Below are positions 1 to 5,617 of a stretch of 5,617 nucleotides of DNA, one piece after another; the first letter of the stretch is position 1, and each line of letters opens with the position of its first letter. A program made the position numbers and the translations under genes. The notes beneath the pieces were generated by a model. The model saw nothing but the letters and a program-made list of their open reading frames with translations, ran no database searches and was not told the origin of the DNA. The DNA lies in contig JABFXT010000663.1 in the NCBI GenBank assembly GCA_013361595.1, forward strand, positions 1 to 5,617, written 5' to 3'. Source of the stretch: Nocardia sp. Lineage in GTDB: Bacteria > Actinomycetota > Actinomycetes > Mycobacteriales > Mycobacteriaceae.

Positions 1-55
1 CTCGCTGCCGGTCACTTTTCCCGAATGCCCGCCGATCCGGATGAACGGACACTGA
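1..55 (+). CDS. C-terminal end of an upstream cytochrome P450 paralog (partial, 5' cut by window edge)
   Basis: Only the last 17 codons and a TGA at 53-55 are inside the window; the complete codons start at base 2. They read SLPVTFPECPPIRMNGH. This aligns without gaps to the C-terminus of the P450 ending at 1429, which reads ALPVTFPKSPPISPAGIR. At DNA level bases 5-37 match 1376-1408 at 29 of 33 positions, including the shared, locally uncommon codons ACT and TTT. LPVTFP is the last beta-strand segment of this type of P450. The inference is that a tandem P450 paralog lies immediately to the left, read in the same direction. Its catalytic motifs are outside the window, so its subfamily cannot be stated. 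The short length is the main source of doubt. Confidence 0.7.
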   Translation, partial: SLPVTFPECPPIRMNGH

Positions 56-184
56 ACCGCGGGACCGTTCGACCGGAGGGGCCGGATGCGCGGAATGTTT
101 GCCGAGTTCGGGGTAGAGTCGCGAGCTCAGCCCTGCGGCCGGATCTCCGGCCGCCATTCCCATCGCGCAGGAACCAGCAGACGC
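56..184 (+). other. Leader between the tandem P450 genes, with a possible alternative start
   Basis: This stretch separates the upstream P450 stop from the TTG preferred here for the second P450. It could be read in frame from an ATG at 86, which has a good Shine-Dalgarno match (GGAGGGG at 75-81). That would add 33 residues. I treat it as mainly untranslated for three reasons. G+C at the third position of these codons is only about 70%, against roughly 90% in the gene body, and the three codon positions look alike. The residues do not resemble a P450 N-terminus. A perfect hairpin sits at 135-154. A TTG at 185 follows an AGGAA at 169-173, 11 bases upstream. The choice of start remains open. 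Confidence 0.5.
135..154 (+). other. Perfect GC-rich hairpin in the P450 leader
   Basis: GCGGCCGG (135-142) is followed by the loop ATCT (143-146) and the exact reverse complement CCGGCCGC (147-154). This gives an eight-pair, all-G/C stem with a four-base loop. No U-tract follows on the plus strand. It could be a factor-dependent or weak terminator for the upstream P450, an mRNA processing or stability element, or an attenuator-like structure ahead of the TTG at 185. If translation really starts at ATG 86, it would instead lie inside the coding region. Confidence 0.5.
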
Positions 185-1429
185 TTGAATATCGACAGCC
201 AGCCCCTATCACCCGCGGCGCCCCGGGACTTCGACGGCCCGCGCGTCTCCCTCTACTCGGACGAATACGCGGCCGATCCGCACCGGATATACCGGGAGAT
301 GCGGCAGCGTTTCGGGTCACTGGCCCCGGTGGAGCTGGCGCCGGGGGTACCGGCCACCCTGGTGATCGGGTATCACGCGGCCTTGCAGATCCTCAACGAT
401 CCAGAACATTTTCCCGCCGACCCACGCTCCTGGGAACGCAACATTCCCGCGGACTGCCCGATCCGGCCGATGATGGAATGGCGTCCCAACCCGATCCGCA
501 GTGCGGGCAGCGATCACATCCGGTATCGCTCGGCGGCCGCGGCGGCGCTCGGCAAGATCGATCTGCACCGGTTGCACGCCACCGTCGAACAGGTCGCGGT
601 ACCGCTGATCAACTCGTTCTGCGAGGTCGGGCATTGCGAGGTGGTCAGCCAATACGCCCTGCCCATCGTGTTCTCCACACTCAACGCGACGCTCGGCTGC
701 TCACCCGAGATCAGCCAGCGCGCGGCCACCGGTATGGCGGCGATGTTCGATACGGTCGACGCCGAGGCGGGCAACCGGATGCTGTCCGAAGCGCTGCTCG
801 AACTGACCCGGATCAAACGCGCCGAACCGGGCGACGATGTCACCAGCCGGTTGGTCGAACATCCGGTGCGTTTGGACGACGAGGAGATGCTGCACCAGCT
901 GGTGACGCTGTACGGGGCGGGAATCGAGCCGCAGCAGAACCTCATCGCGAACACCCTGCTGCTGATGCTGACCGACGAGCGGTTCGCGGCCAATGTGCTG
1001 GACGGCAGTCTGTCCACCCGGGATGCCCTGGACGAGGTGCTGTTCAACGATCCGCCGATGGCCAACTACTGCATCAGCTATCCGCGGCAGCCGATTCTGA
1101 TCGACGGCGTGTGGCTGCCCGCGCACCAGCCGGTGATGATCAGCATGGCCGCCTGCAACAACGATCCGGCGATCCGGACCGGCGATATGACCGACAACCG
1201 ATCACATCTCGCCTTCGGCACCGGCCCGCACGCCTGCCCGGCCCGGCCGGTCGCGGTGCTGATCGTTCAGGACGCGCTCGACCAGTTGCTGGACGCGCTG
1301 CCCGAACTGGAACTGGCTGTCCCCGTCTCGGAACTGCAGTGGCGACCGGGGCCGTTCCACCGGGCGCTGGCGGCCCTTCCGGTCACTTTTCCCAAGAGCC
1401 CGCCGATCAGCCCTGCCGGTATCCGGTAG
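185..1429 (+). CDS. Cytochrome P450, CYP157-like, lacking the ExxR arginine
   Basis: This is a soluble heme-thiolate monooxygenase fold of 414 residues from TTG 185, a normal size for bacterial P450s. Seen in order (TTG numbering): the N-terminal block APGVPATLVIGYHAALQIL; a C-helix H111-I-R-Y-R115 that would contact heme propionates; an I-helix A245-G-I-E-P249-Q, where the usual threonine of AGxxT is proline while the acidic E248 is kept; a K-helix E284-V-L-F287, where the arginine of ExxR is phenylalanine; and a heme loop F344-G-T-G-P-H-A-C351-P-A, with C351 as the iron ligand and alanine in place of the usual following glycine. The K-helix continues NDPPMANYCISYP. From family knowledge, CYP157 enzymes of Streptomyces lack ExxR and often sit beside conservon operons; placement here is by motif recall, not a search. 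The substrate is unknown and redox partners are absent from the window. A longer 447-residue form from ATG 86 (SD GGAGGGG) is possible. A paralog ends 129 bases upstream. Confidence 0.9.
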   Translation: MNIDSQPLSPAAPRDFDGPRVSLYSDEYAADPHRIYREMRQRFGSLAPVELAPGVPATLVIGYHAALQILNDPEHFPADPRSWERNIPADCPIRPMMEWRPNPIRSAGSDHIRYRSAAAAALGKIDLHRLHATVEQVAVPLINSFCEVGHCEVVSQYALPIVFSTLNATLGCSPEISQRAATGMAAMFDTVDAEAGNRMLSEALLELTRIKRAEPGDDVTSRLVEHPVRLDDEEMLHQLVTLYGAGIEPQQNLIANTLLLMLTDERFAANVLDGSLSTRDALDEVLFNDPPMANYCISYPRQPILIDGVWLPAHQPVMISMAACNNDPAIRTGDMTDNRSHLAFGTGPHACPARPVAVLIVQDALDQLLDALPELELAVPVSELQWRPGPFHRALAALPVTFPKSPPISPAGIR

Positions 1430-1457
1430 ATCGTGCGCGGGTCGCCGTCGCACGATC
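1429..1457. terminator. Hairpin shared by two convergent genes, likely bidirectional terminator
   Basis: GATCGTGCG (1429-1437) and its perfect reverse complement CGCACGATC (1449-1457) form a nine-pair stem. The intervening bases extend it: CGG (1438-1440) pairs with CCG (1445-1447), leaving a bulged T1448 and a GTCG loop. One arm begins on the last base of the P450 TAG (1427-1429) and the other covers two bases of the permease TGA (1456-1458 on the minus strand). There is no U-tract on either side, which is common for terminators in high-GC actinobacteria. Position between convergent stops plus symmetry make a bidirectional terminator the simplest reading. Confidence 0.75.
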
Positions 1458-3066
1458 AGGCGGTCCGTAGGTCGCGCCGCCGGAAACCGTATCCGCCGGC
1501 CGCGCAGAGCAGCAGCGCGACCACGAGGGTCAGCAGAACCGGTACGGCGTCGAACTCCTGTGCCGGAACCAGCGGGATATTGTCGAACGGCGACAGGCTC
1601 ATCAGCCATCCGGGAAATTTCAGGGTCGCGCCGAACATCAGCACCACCACGCAGAACGCCATCGCCGACCAGGCCGCGGAGTCGATCAGCGGTGCGAATC
1701 CGAACAGGAACAGGGTGATTCCGCCGAGTACCCAGACCGCCGGAAGATAGGTCATTGCGGCACCGGTCAGGGTGACGGTCTGGGACAGGTCGCCGGTCAT
1801 GAGGCCGTAGGTGGTTCCCATCCCGAAACCGCTGAGGGCCACCACCACCGCCGAACCGGCCAGCACGATCACCGAATGTCCGGTCATCCAGCGCAGTCGG
1901 CCCAGTTCGGTGGACAGCAGCGGTTCGGCGTGCCCGGCGGACTCCTCGGTGCGCAGGCGCAGCGCGGCCGAGATGGTGTAGGCGGCGGAGATGATCGCCA
2001 GGATGACCACCGCCATGGCGTAGAACGCGTCGGTCATACTACCCAGGCTCTGGCCGAGCACCTCGTTCAGATCGATATCGCCGAGCAGATCGTCGACATC
2101 GTCGCCGATGGTGCCGAACGACAGACCGCCGAGGAACATCCCGATCGCCCAGCCGTACAGCAGGCCGCGCTGGAGCCGCCAGGCCAGCCCGAAGGTGCCG
2201 TGCAAGGACGCCGGGGCCCGTGCCGGACCCGGTCGTGGTGGGATCAGCCCCGCGCCGAGATCCCGCCGGTCCAGCACCCACGCCGCGGCGAGTCCGATCA
2301 CCGCCGCGGCCACCACCGACAGTGCGGCGGGCCACCAGATCTCACCGTCGTAGGGCCGCATCGCCTGTCCCCAGCCCAGCGGCGAAAACCAGGACAGCAC
2401 CCCGTTGCCGACATCGCCCACGGCGCGCAGCAGATAGGAGACGGCCAGGGTGGTGCCGGTGACCGCGTAACACGCGCGGGTGGTGGCGCCGATCTGTGCC
2501 GCGAGCAGGGCGATCGAACCGAAAACCCAGCCGGCGCAGGTCGCTCCCAGACCCAGCGCCACCGATCCGGCCACCGGGAGCCCGTAGCCGATCAGGCTGA
2601 CGGCGATCGCCGCTCCGAGCACGATATTCGCGCCCACCGTGACCAGTGCCGCCGCGGTCGCCGGTGCGAAGCGGCCCACCACGCCGGACCGGATGAGCTC
2701 GTCGCGCCCCGACTCCTCGTTCGCGCGGGTGTGCCGGCCGATGAGGAACATGCTCATCAGTCCGGCCACCACCATGCCGAACGCACTGGACTGGAACGCG
2801 ACCTGACCCGCCACCGTGTCCAGGACCCGCGGCGGCCCGGCCATGGCGATCATGGCGGCATTACCCGACATACTCCGGGCGAGCGCGTCCAGATCGGCCT
2901 CGTCCGGGTAGGCCGCGTCCAGTGCGACGGCCTGTGACCAGTAGACCAGGGTGCCGCCCACGATCCAGGCGATCAACGAGAAGCGTTCGCGCCGCAGCGC
3001 GAACCGGGTGAGGACACCGGTGCCGGTGAGAGTGCCCGGGGCCCGGACGGCGCGCCGGGTGGTCAC
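1456..3066 (-). CDS. ABC transporter permease, tetronasin/polyketide-antibiotic exporter type (TnrB3-like), two fused halves
   Basis: This 536-residue integral membrane protein starts at GTG 3066. I count about twelve hydrophobic helices, roughly at residues 29-45, 93-110, 138-160, 165-190, 198-212, 246-264, 302-320, 347-367, 396-415, 437-458, 463-482 and 507-525. The two halves repeat each other. [12 protein letters not shown] (116-127) matches [13 protein letters not shown] (373-385), SPLGW (228-232) matches SPFDN (492-496), and each half ends in a basic DRRDL or RRRDL (266-270, 529-533). This fits the family of large permeases annotated as polyketide antibiotic exporters, where one chain supplies both membrane halves. 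The start codon overlaps the ATPase stop by 4 bases (GTGA, 3063-3066), so translation is probably coupled and the pair should assemble as one exporter. The cargo cannot be deduced from sequence. An alternative role in self-protection or lipid export is possible. Confidence 0.9.
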   Translation of the reverse strand: MTTRRAVRAPGTLTGTGVLTRFALRRERFSLIAWIVGGTLVYWSQAVALDAAYPDEADLDALARSMSGNAAMIAMAGPPRVLDTVAGQVAFQSSAFGMVVAGLMSMFLIGRHTRANEESGRDELIRSGVVGRFAPATAAALVTVGANIVLGAAIAVSLIGYGLPVAGSVALGLGATCAGWVFGSIALLAAQIGATTRACYAVTGTTLAVSYLLRAVGDVGNGVLSWFSPLGWGQAMRPYDGEIWWPAALSVVAAAVIGLAAAWVLDRRDLGAGLIPPRPGPARAPASLHGTFGLAWRLQRGLLYGWAIGMFLGGLSFGTIGDDVDDLLGDIDLNEVLGQSLGSMTDAFYAMAVVILAIISAAYTISAALRLRTEESAGHAEPLLSTELGRLRWMTGHSVIVLAGSAVVVALSGFGMGTTYGLMTGDLSQTVTLTGAAMTYLPAVWVLGGITLFLFGFAPLIDSAAWSAMAFCVVVLMFGATLKFPGWLMSLSPFDNIPLVPAQEFDAVPVLLTLVVALLLCAAGGYGFRRRDLRTA

Positions 3067-3974
3067 GATTCCGGCACCCCCGCGGCCGCGAGTTCGTCAC
3101 CGTAGTGCCGGAGGAACAGTTCCTCCAGGGTCGGCGGCTGACTGGTGAGCGTGCGAATACCGAAGAAGGTGAGCCGTTCCATGGCCGCGCCGAGTTCGAC
3201 CGTATCGACCTGGAACCGGATGCGGGTGCCGTCGGCCACCAGATCGTGTACCCCGCGCCTCTCCTCGAATCCGGTGACCGGGCGTTGGGTTTCGGCCTCG
3301 ATCGAGGTCCGGGTGAGATGCCGCAGGTCGGCCAGCGTACCGGATTCGACGGCCCGCCCCTGCCGGATGATGGTGACCCGGTCACACAGCGCCTCGACCT
3401 GCGCCAGAATATGACTGGACAGCAGCACCGTACGTCCGGCACGGCGTATCTCCTCCACGTATTCCTGGAAAACCGCCTCCATCAACGGATCCAGCCCGGA
3501 GGTGGGTTCGTCCAGCAGCAGGAGTTCGACATCGGAGGCCAGCGCCGCGACCAGGGCGACCTTCTGCCGATTGCCCTTCGAGTAGGTGCGGCCCTTCTTC
3601 GTGGGATCCAGGTCGAACCGTTCCAGCAGATCCCGGCGCCGGTTCTCGTCGAGCCCGCCCCGTAGCCGCCCGAGCAGGTCGATCACCTCACCGCCGGTGA
3701 GATTCGGCCACAGGTTCACATCCCCGGGAACATAGGCCAGCCGGCGGTGCAGCCGCGCGGCGCCGGACCAGGGATCGCCGTCGAGCAGCCGGACCGTACC
3801 CCCGTCGGACCGCAACAGTCCGAGCAGGATCCGGATGGTGGTGGATTTACCGGCGCCGTTGGGACCCAGGAATCCGTGTACTTCGCCGGAGGCCACCCGC
3901 AGATCGAGCCCGTCGAGTGCGCGAGTGCGGCCGAATGTCTTCTGCAGACCGGAGATATCGATCGCGGCAGTCAT
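3063..3974 (-). CDS. ABC transporter ATP-binding protein, drug-resistance exporter type
   Basis: This 303-residue cytoplasmic ATPase would power the permease encoded immediately downstream. Walker A is GPNGAGKST at residues 37-45. The ABC signature is the variant YSKGNRQK at 131-138 in place of LSGGQ, seen in this antibiotic-exporter group. Walker B is LLLLDEP (151-157) with E156 as catalytic base, the D-loop is SGLD (159-162), and the switch histidine is H188 in LLSSH. The Q-loop region reads YVPGDVNLW (81-89), with no glutamine at the usual place; this is also typical of the group. Residues about 220-303 form the extra C-terminal domain of these drug-type ATPases, ending with a [12 protein letters not shown] motif. 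ATG 3974 is the obvious start, three residues before the first beta-strand. No convincing Shine-Dalgarno precedes it, but a -10-like hexamer lies six bases upstream, so a leaderless mRNA is possible. Its stop overlaps the permease start by 4 bases. Confidence 0.95.
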   Translation of the reverse strand: MTAAIDISGLQKTFGRTRALDGLDLRVASGEVHGFLGPNGAGKSTTIRILLGLLRSDGGTVRLLDGDPWSGAARLHRRLAYVPGDVNLWPNLTGGEVIDLLGRLRGGLDENRRRDLLERFDLDPTKKGRTYSKGNRQKVALVAALASDVELLLLDEPTSGLDPLMEAVFQEYVEEIRRAGRTVLLSSHILAQVEALCDRVTIIRQGRAVESGTLADLRHLTRTSIEAETQRPVTGFEERRGVHDLVADGTRIRFQVDTVELGAAMERLTFFGIRTLTSQPPTLEELFLRHYGDELAAAGVPES

Positions 3975-3980
3975 GCCGGC

Positions 3981-3986
3981 ACAGTA
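3981..3986 (-). promoter_or_regulatory. Candidate -10 element for leaderless transcription of the ABC exporter
   Basis: On the minus strand this reads TACTGT, fitting the actinobacterial -10 pattern TAnnnT. Six bases (3975-3980) separate it from ATG 3974, which is the spacing expected if transcription starts at the A of the start codon. The lack of a good Shine-Dalgarno for this gene agrees with that. No recognisable -35 hexamer is seen, and TAnnnT is a weak pattern, so this is a prediction only. Confidence 0.4.
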
Positions 3987-3995
3987 TTCCGTCCG

Positions 3996-4005
3996 GGATC
4001 GATCC
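3996..4005. promoter_or_regulatory. 10-base palindrome GGATCGATCC upstream of the ABC exporter, possible operator
   Basis: GGATCGATCC is a perfect palindrome. If transcription starts at ATG 3974, it would occupy about -22 to -31, just upstream of the proposed -10. Repressors often bind at this position. No regulator gene is visible in the window, and ten bases is short, so chance is not excluded. Confidence 0.3.
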
Positions 4006-4015
4006 GCGGCGTTTC

Positions 4016-4033
4016 CCGCGCCGTCGGGCGCGG
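4016..4033 (-). terminator. GC hairpin between the Acg-like gene and the ABC ATPase
   Basis: CCGCGCC (4016-4022) and GGCGCGG (4027-4033) are perfect reverse complements around a four-base loop (GTCG on the plus strand, CGAC in the transcript). The hairpin begins 5 bases past the stop of the Acg-like gene (4039-4041). On the minus strand it is followed by GAAAC, with no U-tract. It may end or attenuate transcription from the Acg-like gene before the exporter unit. Alternatively, it is a structured spacer in one long operon. Confidence 0.45.
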
Positions 4034-4038
4034 CCGGG

Positions 4039-5031
4039 TCAGGCGGCCCGGTGCAACTCCAGGAAATCGCCGACGGTGCGTCGCGGGGTGGGCGGTTGCG
4101 CCGCGGAGGTGGGTGCGGTGCCCACCCGGACCACCACCTGCGGTGCCGCGGGCTCGCGTAGCAGGTTCGCGATGGTGCGCCGGCTCACCGGGACTTCGGT
4201 GATATGGCTCAGCGGGCAGGTGGCCAGCCCGGCGGCCGTACATTCCAGCAGTACGGCCGACAGCGCTTCACCGGCCCGCAGCCAGTCCAGGGGGCTGTCG
4301 GCGGCGGAACCGATCACCAGCAGGCGGGAGGAGTCGGTCAGCTCGCCGCGCCGCAGCGACGGCGGTGCGGCGGGGAAGGCGCGACCCACGCCGACCTGCG
4401 CCAGTTCGGCGGCCGAGACCAGTGCGGAGATCGGCACGCCGTCGGCGGGGGAGTCGTTCCCGGCCCACCAGTGCAGTTCGTTCAGATACTGCGGATCGTA
4501 TTCGCGCAGGGCCGCCGACTGGGCGGACGCGGCGGCCAGGCGCAGCCGGGCGGAATCGTCCAGTACCTCGAGGGTGCCGCCGCGCTCGGCGGCCGTGGTG
4601 TGCAGTCCGGGCGCGACGCGTTCCCAGTCGCGCGGCGGCAACATCGGCAGCCGATCGGTGTAGCGCCGTTCGACGGCGGCCGCCAGGGTCCGGACCGGAT
4701 CGGGCACCTCGGGGGCCGGAGTGAAGGCGACCGTCGCGAGATGGTCGGCAGCGGTATCCGGCAGCCGGGTCACTTCGGTATCCCAGCCCGCGGCCGCGAA
4801 GGCGGTCCGTACGTGGTCCAGCATGGCTCCACAGCTGATGATCAGCTGCCGGCCCTGCGGATCGGCCGAGAACAGCTGTCGGCTGGTGTCCCGGTGCAGC
4901 TGTAACCGGTGGCCGTCGAACACCCAACGCCACGGCTGGGTGTTGTGTACCGAGGGAGCCCGCCGGGCGAGCGAGAGAGCGGCCTGCACTGTCGGATGGT
5001 CGGGCACCCGAGCCGTACCGATGGCGTCCAT
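4039..5031 (-). CDS. Acg-family FMN-binding nitroreductase-like protein
   Basis: This is a 330-residue cytoplasmic flavoprotein of the nitroreductase superfamily, Acg branch (relatives Rv2032/Acg, Rv3127 and Rv3131 of Mycobacterium tuberculosis, which are about this length). Visible landmarks are [14 protein letters not shown] (23-36), the characteristic N-terminal motif; [15 protein letters not shown] (57-71); [10 protein letters not shown] (121-130); [13 protein letters not shown] (250-262) followed by GLATCPLS (268-275); and a final beta-strand PQVVVRVG (297-304). In this family two nitroreductase-like halves are fused in one chain and a lid can cover the flavin. Acg has been described as storing or sequestering FMN rather than turning over substrates. 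ATG 5031 is chosen because it gives the family's usual length and follows GAGGAG at 5044-5049. A GTG at 5067 would add 12 charged residues and has no good ribosome site. No DosR-type palindrome is seen upstream. Whether it is active or inert cannot be read here. Confidence 0.88.
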   Translation of the reverse strand: MDAIGTARVPDHPTVQAALSLARRAPSVHNTQPWRWVFDGHRLQLHRDTSRQLFSADPQGRQLIISCGAMLDHVRTAFAAAGWDTEVTRLPDTAADHLATVAFTPAPEVPDPVRTLAAAVERRYTDRLPMLPPRDWERVAPGLHTTAAERGGTLEVLDDSARLRLAAASAQSAALREYDPQYLNELHWWAGNDSPADGVPISALVSAAELAQVGVGRAFPAAPPSLRRGELTDSSRLLVIGSAADSPLDWLRAGEALSAVLLECTAAGLATCPLSHITEVPVSRRTIANLLREPAAPQVVVRVGTAPTSAAQPPTPRRTVGDFLELHRAA

Positions 5032-5043
5032 CTCCCGAGTCTG

Positions 5044-5049
5044 CTCCTC
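5044..5049 (-). promoter_or_regulatory. Ribosome binding site supporting ATG 5031
   Basis: On the minus strand this is GAGGAG, with 12 bases to ATG 5031. The spacing is a little long, and a second weaker GGGAG abuts the start codon. It is still better than anything ahead of the alternative GTG at 5067, and so helps decide the start of the Acg-like gene. Confidence 0.45.
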
Positions 5050-5072
5050 GCGATCGCCCCGGACCACCTCGT

Positions 5073-5098
5073 CGGCGGATTCGCGCCGAATCGTGCCG
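5073..5098 (-). terminator. Hairpin just after the stop of the membrane-anchored protein
   Basis: GATTCG (5078-5083) and CGAATC (5087-5092) pair perfectly around CGC. The stem resumes with CGGC (5073-5076) against GCCG (5095-5098) after a small internal loop (G5077 opposite G5093-T5094). It starts one base past the stop codon of the upstream gene (5100-5102) and ends 5 bases before GTG 5067. It may act as a terminator or attenuator between the two genes, or as an operator for the Acg-like gene. No U-tract follows on the minus strand. Confidence 0.45.
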
Positions 5099-5099
5099 C

Positions 5100-5617
5100 T
5101 CAGGGCATGGGGCCGATACCGGTGATCAAGGTCCGATCACCGATTCGCATCGTCGTGACGAGTTGCGGGTTGTATCCCAGCGGTGCCGAACCGGGCCGGT
5201 ACTCGGTGACGGCGACGGTGTACTGGCCGACGAACGCTCCGGGGGTGATCCGGACACAGTGGGTGGTGCCGGCCGGAATGCCGTCGATACCGCGCTGGAT
5301 ATCGGCCGCCGGGGGCACGGCGGCGTCCGCCGCGACCAGGGCACGGGCCTGTTCCCCGGACCGGGCGACGTAGTAGGCGTGCTGGAACCCGAAGATCGCT
5401 TCCGGCCCGGAATCGGTGCCGCCCGCGCCGTTGCCCTGCACGCTGTTGCCGACCCGCTCCGCCGCGCAGTGCGGATCGGCACCGGCCGCGCTGGGCACGG
5501 TGGCGCTGGGCGCGGTCGCGGCGGGCGAACGTGTTTCCTCGCCGCCCACGACCGCGAACTGCACATACGCGGCCGCGCCGAGGGCCGCGGCACCGGCCAC
5601 CCCGAGCAGTACCGGTA
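5100..5617 (-). CDS. Membrane-anchored extracytoplasmic protein of unknown function (partial, N-terminus beyond window)
   Basis: I do not recognise this protein. The 171 residues in the window run off the right edge with no stop, so the true start is outside. A GTG at 5600 is in frame but lies inside a hydrophobic run that continues upstream, so it is probably not the start. The visible part begins with a transmembrane or signal-anchor segment (PVLLGVAGAAALGAAAYV). A low-complexity Ala/Pro/Ser/Thr linker follows, then a compact domain with motifs DSGPEAIFGFQHAYYVARSG, DIQRGIDGIP and THCVRITPG. The domain ends in beta-strand-like VTTMRIGDRTLITGIGPMP. Two cysteines, in ADPHC and THC, lie on the predicted outside and could form a disulfide. 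The layout (short inside part, one helix, flexible linker, small domain) is typical of actinobacterial cell-envelope proteins. It precedes the Acg-like gene on the same strand, but a hairpin lies between them. Confidence 0.75.
   Translation of the reverse strand, partial: PVLLGVAGAAALGAAAYVQFAVVGGEETRSPAATAPSATVPSAAGADPHCAAERVGNSVQGNGAGGTDSGPEAIFGFQHAYYVARSGEQARALVAADAAVPPAADIQRGIDGIPAGTTHCVRITPGAFVGQYTVAVTEYRPGSAPLGYNPQLVTTMRIGDRTLITGIGPMP
5120..5142. repeat. Inverted repeat inside the 3' end of the membrane-anchored protein gene
   Basis: CGGTGATC (5120-5127) and GATCACCG (5135-5142) are perfect eight-base reverse complements separated by seven bases (5128-5134). It lies within the last 15 codons of the coding region (DRTLITG). 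It could fold in the transcript just before the hairpin at 5073-5098, or be bound by a dimeric regulator. Its presence may also follow by chance from codon choice. Confidence 0.5.

Noticed and set aside
92..119. Promoter-like pair GGAATG (92-97) and TAGAGT (114-119) ahead of the P450
   Set aside because: The second box fits only TAnnnT, the first is not a convincing -35, and the spacing is not diagnostic. It is too weak to list as a promoter.
25..1470. Long open frame on the plus strand overlapping the P450 in another frame
   Set aside because: Its translation is Arg/Gly/Pro-rich low-complexity sequence with no domain. It is a shadow of the P450 frame in GC-rich DNA.
1876..2937. 353-codon open frame on the plus strand opposite the permease
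   Set aside because: The composition is rich in Gly, Gln, Arg and His with no motifs, and it is antisense to a well-supported membrane protein.
4204..4905. Plus-strand open frames opposite the Acg-like gene
   Set aside because: They are Gly/Arg/Gln-rich with no recognisable motif. The minus-strand frame carries the Acg-family motifs throughout.
5032..5099. DosR-type box expected upstream of some Acg relatives
   Set aside because: No palindrome of the GGGACT/AGTCCC type is present between the Acg-like start and the preceding gene.
1..5617. CRISPR arrays, tRNA or rRNA genes, insertion sequences, phage attachment sites
   Set aside because: No regularly spaced repeats, cloverleaf-like segments, transposase motifs or flanking terminal repeats were seen on either strand.

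Overview
The window is a GC-rich stretch with strong G/C preference at codon third positions. The combination of a CYP157-like cytochrome P450, an Acg-type flavoprotein and a tetronasin-type ABC exporter points to a mycolata-type actinobacterium, most likely Nocardia or a close relative. That assignment is inference from gene content and composition; no rRNA or marker gene is present.

Layout, left to right. Bases 1-55 hold the last codons of a plus-strand gene whose C-terminus closely matches the end of the P450 that follows, so the window opens on the second member of a tandem P450 pair. Bases 56-184 form a leader that contains a perfect GC-rich hairpin and a possible alternative start. Bases 185-1429 encode a P450 of the unusual CYP157-like type: it keeps the heme-ligand cysteine but lacks the K-helix arginine of ExxR and the I-helix threonine. 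This gene meets a minus-strand gene head-on, and a strong hairpin overlapping both stop codons probably ends transcription from both sides.

Everything from 1456 to the right edge is on the minus strand. In transcription order it runs: a membrane-anchored extracytoplasmic protein of unknown function (cut by the window edge), an Acg-family FMN-binding nitroreductase-like protein, an ABC ATPase, and a large ABC permease made of two homologous halves. The last two overlap by 4 bases and clearly form one exporter unit. The 64-base gap ahead of the ATPase holds a hairpin, a 10-base palindrome and a -10-like hexamer placed for leaderless transcription, so the exporter may have its own promoter.

Functionally, the exporter is of the type associated with export of, or resistance to, polyketide and other lipophilic antibiotics. 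The Acg-like protein belongs to a family linked to flavin sequestration and stress in mycobacteria. The P450 pair resembles those next to conservon (roadblock/GTPase) operons in actinomycetes, but no conservon gene lies inside the window. I see no clearly new multi-gene system. The most noteworthy items are the P450 with degenerate motifs, its tandem duplicate, and the several inverted repeats at gene borders.
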